Notes under the pieces: model-generated | Seen by the model: the letters and a program-made list of their open reading frames with translations, nothing else | Told to the model about the DNA's origin: nothing | The model's database searches: none | Part shown: positions 61,201-64,000 of the stretch, in pieces | Layout: every line of letters begins with the position of its first letter | How positions within the stretch are numbered: the first letter of the stretch is position 1 | Position numbers and translations under genes: made by a program | DNA from: Zoroaster sp. YZ-2022 | Lineage: Eukaryota > Echinodermata > Asteroidea > Forcipulatida > Zoroasteridae | Assembly: GCA_029582265.1 (NCBI GenBank) | Contig: CM055819.1 | Span: 8,244,135 to 8,308,134, forward strand | Reading direction: 5' to 3' | DNA length: 64,000 nucleotides

Positions 61201-61839
61201 AAAAACCACGATTGCAAGTAGTGGGAACATGAGCGGCGCCACGTCGTGATTTCAAACTGTTTTTTTTTTTTTTATTTTTTTTTTAATTTATTTATTTTCT
61301 TTGGCTCTTCACGGTACTGTAACTTCGTTTGACATCACCATATAATCACTCCGGCGATATTTTAACTAAAAAGAGTGATATAAATTTGATATTGGCTATA
61401 TTTTTGGAATATCGTCAATATGGCGATATTTCGATATCTTCAAAACCATAACCGATTTAGCCGATATGTTTTGAATATCGTATCGCTACGATTTTAACTT
61501 TTGATCTATTTGAATTATTTCAATCTTAAATTTTGTGATTAGGTTTAAGCTTGCCAAAGTAGACACTTTTGGCATAAAGATGACTCATTCATTTTTGTGA
61601 CAAGGAAGGAGTCCATTGTATTGGCCCTAGAATGGAGCTAGGAGTAACCATACCTTATTTCCATTATTTCCCTCATCAGATGATGGGTCATTTACCTCCA
61701 GCAGCTGGTATGTACCACTAGCCAGTAGTCGCTCATACCCAGTAATGGAGCAGAATTCCACAGAATCAGCACTGTAGTTTGTGTCGACAGTGAATAACCG
61801 AGTTGTCAAACCTCTGCTTGTGTTTCCCTGTAGTGACAT
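42691..61839 (-). CDS. DPH7: Diphthine methylesterase DPH7 (WDR85), nine coding exons
   Basis: DPH7 is a cytosolic WD40 beta-propeller that removes the methyl ester from diphthine methyl ester on elongation factor 2, letting DPH6 make diphthamide. The coding exons on the minus strand are 61,839-61,654; 55,308-55,187; 51,763-51,667; 49,822-49,722; 48,472-48,309; 47,512-47,440; 45,682-45,617; 43,754-43,582; 43,241-42,691. All introns are GT-AG and every phase agrees, giving 1,533 bp (510 residues plus stop) against about 450 in human. Conserved stretches such as [12 protein letters not shown] and [12 protein letters not shown] identify it. The extra length is mainly a Ser/Glu-rich insert in the last exon. 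Introns are large and filled with transposons. Confidence 0.93.
43582..43754 (-). CDS. DPH7: DPH7 coding exon 8
   Basis: 173 bp, acceptor CCCATTTAG, donor GTATGT. It carries [12 protein letters not shown] (WD repeat), [11 protein letters not shown] and [15 protein letters not shown], all strongly DPH7-like. Confidence 0.95.
43942..44338. mobile_element. TTAA-type MITE in DPH7 intron (two internal 44-bp units)
   Basis: TTAA duplications at 43,938-43,941 and 44,339-44,342. It starts CCCTAACTCCCTAGG and ends GGGAAGGTTAGGG. Two 44-bp units (CCTAACTCCCTAGGCCCATT, TGCTTACACATAACCTGAAT, CCTT) are followed by a unique core with TGCATGCATGGAGCAATAAA and two GGATTTTGGAGG / CCTCCAAAATCC motifs. Confidence 0.85.
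44820..45110 (+). mobile_element. Old, diverged SINE
   Basis: It retains GGGTTCCAATCC (box B), CCAGGAATGATTTAAAG, ATAATAATGTGAAGGGCTTTG and GTTGGCGCTAGAAA, which parallel the younger SINE bodies (CAGGAATGATTTATGAG and GCGCTATATAAA) but with many changes. Confidence 0.55.
45617..45682 (-). CDS. DPH7: DPH7 coding exon 7
   Basis: 66 bp, acceptor TTGTTATTAG, donor GTGAGA. It encodes [15 protein letters not shown] and MLASG, the start of the next WD blade. Found by phase and homology; it is too short to stand out as an open frame. Confidence 0.9.
45889..46243 (-). mobile_element. SINE in DPH7 intron, reverse orientation
   Basis: On the minus strand the head reads GTGCCATGGTCGAGCGGTTT, with box B GGGTTCAAATCCC; the body ends GCGCTATATAAGTCC and an ATT tail at 45,889-45,898. 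The head is a second tRNA type, different from the Leu(CAA) copies and the same as the interrupted copy at 38,253. Confidence 0.85.
46398..46482 (-). repeat. Inverted copy of the 24.4-25.1 kb repeat unit
   Basis: On the minus strand it reads GTGAACCAGCAACACTGAGG through CCCTACTCTTTCATGATAAG to GTGTTCTGGGTTCTATTACG, matching the fourth unit at about 25,055-25,130. Confidence 0.75.
46983..47405. mobile_element. MITE with TGTGACCC ends, TA-flanked
   Basis: 423 bp starting TGTGACCCAGCATGAC and ending GTGCGGGGTCACA, with TA on both sides (46,981-46,982 and 47,406-47,407). It lies 35 bp from DPH7 exon 6. Confidence 0.75.
47440..47512 (-). CDS. DPH7: DPH7 coding exon 6
   Basis: 73 bp, acceptor TTATTCAG, donor GTGATT. 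It encodes [13 protein letters not shown], a WD-repeat end (GW-D) corresponding to GGDDGLLRGWDTR in human. Confidence 0.92.
47696..48251. mobile_element. MITE with GGCACCTTCTC ends, TAA-flanked
   Basis: 556 bp with inverted ends longer than 50 bp (GGCACCTTCTCAAAACTATT at the left and its complement at the right). TAA occurs directly outside both ends (47,693-47,695 and 48,252-48,254). A three-base TWA duplication and GG-starting ends are typical of PIF/Harbinger elements. It sits directly against the duplicated exon-5 segment of DPH7. Confidence 0.8.
48251..48312 (-). repeat. DPH7: Tandem duplication of the DPH7 exon-5 end and splice donor
   Basis: CTAACCGGAGTAAACCACAT continuing through TTGCCAGTAATC is present at 48,251-48,286 and again at 48,304-48,339, an offset of 53 bp. 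The true exon uses the upstream (higher) copy with donor GTTAGT; the downstream copy offers donor GTTAGG after the same coding bases. Use of the second donor would add 53 bp and shift the frame. Confidence 0.9.
48309..48472 (-). CDS. DPH7: DPH7 coding exon 5
   Basis: 164 bp, acceptor CCCCTGTTCAG, donor GTTAGT at 48,308. It contains [16 protein letters not shown] and [20 protein letters not shown], the best-conserved DPH7 segment. Its last 40 or so bases and the donor are duplicated 53 bp downstream in the intron. Confidence 0.93.
48562..48983. mobile_element. MITE with 31-bp TGTGACC...inverted ends
   Basis: 422 bp. The left end TGTGACCTGCTCTGTGAAAA and the right end TTTTCACAGAGCGGGTCACA pair over about 31 bp with few mismatches; flanks are A/T-rich with no certain duplication. 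The outer TGTGACC resembles the MITE at 46,983. It starts 90 bp upstream of DPH7 exon 5, in the intron. Confidence 0.8.
49722..49822 (-). CDS. DPH7: DPH7 coding exon 4
   Basis: 101 bp, acceptor after TTTTTTTCTTTCCTAG, donor GTAAGT. It encodes ISRPTLQ... then [29 protein letters not shown] is identical to my recollection of the human protein. The upstream AG at CCTAG, not the nearer ones, keeps the frame. Confidence 0.92.
49998..50835. mobile_element. TTAA-type MITE with about 12 internal 44-bp units
   Basis: Same ends and core as the element at 43,942, but the 44-bp unit is present about 12 times (to about 50,525). The flanking tetranucleotide is ATAA on both sides (49,994-49,997 and 50,836-50,839), a matching but non-TTAA duplication. 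Confidence 0.85.
51058..51412 (+). mobile_element. Full-length tRNA-Leu-derived SINE
   Basis: 355 bp: box A GTCGTGGCCGAGCGGTCTAG, box B GGTTCGAATCACGG, body with AATTGCTTCTCTCCACCC and GGGAGCTGAGATGG, end GCGCTATATAAATCC, then an uninterrupted ATT tail of about 9 repeats. The best-preserved full-length copy in the window. Confidence 0.9.
51667..51763 (-). CDS. DPH7: DPH7 coding exon 3
   Basis: 97 bp, acceptor TTTTGTAG, donor GTGACT. It completes the split Trp and continues [20 protein letters not shown], the second blade (human has a similar A.ASGSIQLL segment). Ends in phase 0. Confidence 0.9.
52012..52514. mobile_element. TTAA-type MITE with four internal 44-bp units
   Basis: TTAA duplications at 52,008-52,011 and 52,515-52,518. 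Third member of the 43,942/49,998 group; it has four 44-bp units and a small extra duplication (CCCAAGCACTGA twice) in the core. Confidence 0.85.
52914..53166 (+). mobile_element. Internally shortened tRNA-Leu-derived SINE
   Basis: Head as in the 30,983 copy; after AATTGCTTCTCG the body switches to GATGGGACGTAAAGCCGTAG and then to the common GCGCTATATAAGTCC end and ATT tail. This short form equals the nested copy at 38,341, so it is a real subfamily rather than a one-off deletion. Confidence 0.88.
53256..53850. mobile_element. TTAA-type MITE with another internal tandem repeat
   Basis: It starts TTAA|CCCTAACTACCCC and ends GGGGCTTAGGGTT|TTAA. The interior has tandem units of roughly 90-180 bp with ACCAAATCCATCAAACTCCA, CCACAGTATAGCCCAG and GAATAGAGCATGTAGCCATG. 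GATGGATTTTGGAGGATTTG near the right end links it to the other members. Confidence 0.7.
53851..55186. other. DPH7 intron sequence, no further gene recognised
   Basis: Includes a poly-C tract at about 54,048-54,066 and AT-rich dispersed repeats. No exon-like segment. Confidence 0.4.
55187..55308 (-). CDS. DPH7: DPH7 coding exon 2
   Basis: 122 bp, acceptor CCCTCAG, donor GTATGA. It contains GQMRLYRLD and [10 protein letters not shown]; the last Trp codon is split with exon 3. Phase 0 in, phase 2 out. Confidence 0.92.
55643..56353. mobile_element. 711-bp element, 14-bp inverted ends, 8-bp duplication
   Basis: TACCCAGG flanks both sides (55,635-55,642 and 56,354-56,361). The ends are TTAGCTTGGGCGAT and ATCGCCCAAGCTTA. 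The interior is rich in ATCGATATCG-like palindromes and has four tandem GGTTCAGGGAGAACC / AGTGAGAAA blocks at 55,800-56,010. An 8-bp duplication suggests hAT-type mobilisation. Confidence 0.75.
56354..57104. other. DPH7 intron, dispersed repeats only
   Basis: Contains the second copy of the 26-bp ACTAATCCAATAACTGC stretch (first at about 1,528). No gene recognised. Confidence 0.4.
57105..57391. mobile_element. TTAA-type MITE, CCCTCCTAT family, copy 1
   Basis: 287 bp; TTAA on both sides (57,101 and 57,392); ends CCCTCCTATAGG and GCATAGGAGGG. Inside, a block with GACACTCAAAATTTGTATGT and CATTGACTTTGTGCAGTGCA is present twice in tandem (about 115 bp). Confidence 0.85.
57392..58079. other. DPH7 intron with partial TTAA-type ends
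   Basis: A CCCTCCTAC end follows TTAA at 57,515 and a CCCTAACCC end follows TTAA at 57,903, but their partners are unclear. Two CCTCCAAAATCC / GGATTTTGAAGGATTG blocks near 57,920-58,050 belong to the same family. Confidence 0.45.
58080..58196. repeat. Palindrome with about 43-bp stem
   Basis: GAGAATATTTTCATTCGTTG continues to GTTCCATTCAAC and, after a 13-base CTCGGCTTCGCCTC-type loop, its complement follows with two mismatches. GC-rich-loop palindromes of this kind are MITE relics. Confidence 0.85.
58723..59070. mobile_element. TTAA-type MITE, CCCTCCTAT family, copy 2 (inverted)
   Basis: 348 bp; TTAA at 58,719-58,722 and 59,071-59,074; ends CCCTCCTATGCCC and CCTATAGGAGGG. It aligns with the 57,105 copy in opposite orientation. 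An internal hairpin, CACTAACTCCAACACTCT / AGAGTGCTGGAGTTAGTG, is present only here. Confidence 0.85.
59075..60049. other. DPH7 intron 1, no gene recognised
   Basis: Several GTACATGTAC motifs and a poly-G tract at about 59,674. CAAAGTCAATGGGGGGG at 59,665 and CCCCCCATTGACTTT at about 59,804 form an inverted pair about 130 bp apart. Confidence 0.45.
60050..60866. repeat. CpG-rich repeat element in DPH7 intron 1
   Basis: About 815 bp far richer in CG than its surroundings, with repeated motifs AATCGGGACG, GGACGCTGTCG and GTCGTGA. The ends TGCGGCGTTCACACA and TGTGTGACTGAGGCA are imperfect inverses, so this is probably a transposable element rather than a promoter island. Confidence 0.55.
60867..61653. 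other. DPH7 intron 1, no gene recognised
   Basis: Contains an AT-rich stretch with many ATCG/CGATAT motifs (61,010-61,500), similar in style to the interior of the 55,643 element. Confidence 0.4.
61654..61839 (-). CDS. DPH7: DPH7 coding exon 1
   Basis: 62 codons from ATG 61,839-61,837 to AAG before donor GTATGG. After a short N-terminus come [13 protein letters not shown] and LLASGTYQL, the diagnostic first strand of DPH7. The sequence TTTCACTTGTTTCACCAG directly before the ATG looks like an acceptor, so a separate 5'-UTR exon is likely. Confidence 0.92.
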
Positions 61840-61896
61840 TTCTGGTGAAACAAGTGAAAATTATTGTGTCAATGTTGACCGCAATTTAGAGATTTG

Positions 61897-62010
61897 CACA
61901 ATCTGCAGATTGTGCTGCACAATCTATAGATTGTGCAAAATCCTGCACAATTTGGAGATCGCGCAGCGCAATCTGCAAATTGTGTGCTCCATCTCGAGAT
62001 TGCGCTCCTC
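61897..62010. repeat. Cluster of 20-bp palindromes upstream of the DPH7 start
   Basis: GCACAATCTGCAGATTGTGC (61,897-61,916) and GCACAATCTATAGATTGTGC (61,918-61,937) are perfect palindromes, followed by degenerate relatives with GCACAATTTGGAGATCGCGC and GCGCAATCTGCAAATTGTG to about 62,010. They lie 58-170 bases before the ATG of DPH7 on its strand. Confidence 0.85.
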
Positions 62011-62586
62011 ATTAGGGATTTGCGTAATTTAGGAAAATTATTCATGTTAGATACACATGTACATGTAGGTCTAATAAATGCAATAATTTCACACTAAATT
62101 AGTATGTATCATGGCAACCAACACAATTAATGAAATTAATTTCTTTTTCAAAAGTCTGGGGTGGGGGTGGGGGGGGGGGACATGGGCGCCTTGGATAAAT
62201 CTGCCCACAAAAATGTACAACTCTGAAAAAGGTATTTAACGTTATTACACACATGTAGGTCTAACGTTATTACACACATGTAGGTCTAACGTTATTACCT
62301 TTGATGGGGAAATTGTTTCAGCTCAAACCCTTTTTGCCTTATTTTGTCCCCTGTAAGTCTTATTGTTTTGCAGGTGGCATTTAAGCTGTTGCAGACCAAT
62401 CCAAAAGAATTTTCATCAATTTTGCTTTGTGGGTTAAAAGACAGGAACAGTCTTGAGATTGCATTAGATCAACGAAAACGAGCCTAAAAATCCCTAAATT
62501 GTGTTTAACATCAATAAAATACAAGTTTGATTACACAGTTTTATAATTTGCTACTATATCGGTTCGATAATTTTACAGAAACAGGG

Positions 62587-62785
62587 GGTCGTGTTGTCAC
62601 ATAAATGGTCGAGTTGTCACATAAAGGTCGAGTTGTCACATAAATGGTCGAATTGTCACATAAAAGGTCGAGTTGTCACATAAAGGTTGAGTTGTCACAT
62701 AAAGGGTCGAATTGTCACATAAGGGTCGAGTTGTCACGAGAGTCGACTTGCCACAAGGGTCGAGTTGTCTCATGGGTCGAGTTTT
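62587..62785. repeat. GTCGAGTTGTCACATAAA minisatellite
   Basis: About ten units of 18-21 bp, degenerate toward the right. A short second block of the same unit is at 63,229-63,290, on the other side of a MITE. Confidence 0.9.
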
Positions 62786-63215
62786 GGAAAGAATGTCGAC
62801 CGCCACTTTTTAGGGGTGTTTGGGGAATTTTTGTGCAATCACTAACCAGTTAAAAATGATTCTATCGATTTTTGGGGTACAGAAAATCCACTTTTATGAT
62901 GGTTTTCGGACTTTATTTCCCTTCTAAAAAATCCTCCCCTTCAGAATGTAGAAGGATCCTATTATAGTTGCCACTGCGCATGTACAATGACCATGTTGGT
63001 CACTAACGGGGGAGTTGACAAGATCAGACTGACATGACTGAGGAAGTCATTGTATTCCAAAAATGCCTGATTTTTCATGAAATAAATATCCTGGAATAAT
63101 TGATATGTACATCATCATCCATATGTTCTCCACCTTACTGGGTAGATAAGATTACATTATTGGTTATATATTATTTGAATGAGAAAATGGGCGGTCGGAT
63201 ATGACATTCTACCCC
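62786..63215. mobile_element. MITE of the GAATGTC family, copy 2
   Basis: About 430 bp, from GGAAAGAATGTCGACCGCCA to GGATATGACATTCTACCCC. It is the inverted counterpart of 34,462-34,925 and splits the GTCGAGTTGTCAC array into two parts. Confidence 0.8.
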
Positions 63216-63228
63216 AAGTTTTTTGTGG

Positions 63229-63290
63229 GTGAGTTGTCACAAGGGTCGAGTTGTCTCGTGGGTCGAGTTGTCACAAGGGTTGAGATGTGT
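63229..63290. repeat. Second block of the GTCGAGTTGTCAC minisatellite
   Basis: Three units of about 20 bp, same sequence as at 62,587. Confidence 0.85.
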
Positions 63291-63554
63291 TATGACCATG
63301 GAGCTTACATGTATGTTAGCATTGCCCCACCAGTGTGGCACGGACCTGTATCCTTAGCCACACGTTGGTCTCATTGCCGCTAACGGCGGTGTTTTCTTAA
63401 TTTTCTAAATTCCTAGTGCTGAAATTGACGATATTTGCAACTATTTTGACAGACTAGATACGTTCCTTACATGTTGAACTATCTCGGCACCCCCAAAAAA
63501 TGGTGATTTTACTTACATTTATATTTTGTGACATAAAGGCCAGAAAAAATTACA

Positions 63555-63700
63555 AGACGATTGGCATTGTGCAGGTTTCAACGAGGACAACCATCTTGAA
63601 TGTATGAAGAGTGGTGAACGGGAAAACAACTTGCCGATGGCTATTTTATGTGTGCACATACTTGCTGTATTTTAGCGCGCGAAGTATTCCATTTCGGGGT
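63555..63700 (-). promoter_or_regulatory. DPH7: Possible DPH7 promoter / 5'-UTR exon
   Basis: On the minus strand CTTCGCGCGCTAAAAT is followed about 90 bases later by TTCAAGATGGTTGTCC, a YY1-like AAGATGG motif with a 14-codon upstream ORF, and then a possible donor GTAATT. With the acceptor-like CACCAG just before the DPH7 ATG, this could be a first non-coding exon. Position and motifs only; not proven. Confidence 0.3.
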
Positions 63701-63901
63701 TGCACGTGTTGTTGGTAGTCTGAGCATTTTTATGTGCTAAAAATGTGATATAACTAATTTAAAAATATATATAATTAAAATGAAATATTAATAATAAAAA
63801 TAAATAAATAAACCATGCCCAGTTCCTGGATTCAATTATTTACTTTTACTATAATAAGTAGGGCCTATATATATATATTTACCTTATTAATTTTATTTTG
63901 T

Positions 63902-63930
63902 TTGTGTGTGTGTGTGTGGGGGGGGGGGGG
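63902..63930. repeat. (GT)n followed by poly-G
   Basis: A GTGTGT run that passes into a run of about 14 G. Similar poly-G tracts occur at 13,967, 35,870, 35,972, 59,674 and 62,162. Confidence 0.9.
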
Positions 63931-64000
63931 GATCTTTGTTAATGGTAAAAAGAAACAAATTAACAAAAATCCACAATATAATTCAGCACAAGAAAAATGT

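Overview
This is eukaryotic, intron-rich, AT-rich DNA from an invertebrate animal, most likely a deuterostome and perhaps an echinoderm. The evidence is spliced genes with animal orthologues, tRNA-Leu-derived SINEs ending in ATT repeats, BEL/Pao and Ty3/gypsy elements (one with the protease-then-integrase order known from deuterostome Gmr1-like elements), many MITEs, and an 8-kb satellite. The species call is inference. The host genes seen are few; most of the window is mobile or repetitive DNA.

Layout. Positions 1-6.1 kb hold a duplicated GTGGGGTCC repeat with a GT microsatellite, a broken non-LTR retrotransposon ORF1, and a deleted Ty3/gypsy element on the minus strand bounded by a perfect 113-bp direct repeat. 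At 6.8-10.8 kb lies a decayed BEL/Pao element on the minus strand with one recognisable LTR. At 11.1-12.6 kb are two minus-strand exons of an acyl-CoA synthetase of the ACSM family, including the AMP-binding P-loop. From 14.5 to 22.5 kb there is a tandem array of about 190 copies of a 42-bp satellite in two subfamilies. From 22.5 to 42 kb are dispersed repeats, a 3.1-kb element with roughly 190-bp inverted ends, SINEs, and a minus-strand gene with at least three in-phase exons (33.9-32.6 kb) that I cannot name. A possible divergent promoter lies at 35.2-35.5 kb.

The best-supported gene is DPH7 (WDR85), the WD40 diphthine methylesterase of diphthamide synthesis. Nine minus-strand coding exons between 61,839 and 42,691 join with GT-AG sites and consistent phase into a 510-codon reading frame. 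Its introns are packed with SINEs, TTAA-flanked piggyBac-like MITEs carrying internal minisatellites, other MITEs and long palindromes. One tandem duplication copies the end of exon 5 together with its splice donor.

The most noteworthy items are the family of TTAA-flanked elements whose internal minisatellite begins with the element's own terminal sequence, the duplicated splice donor in DPH7, a tandem array seeded across a transposon junction, the palindrome cluster just upstream of the DPH7 start, the 42-bp satellite, and a 5S/tRNA-like chimera. I found no prokaryotic genes, CRISPR arrays or intact autonomous transposons.
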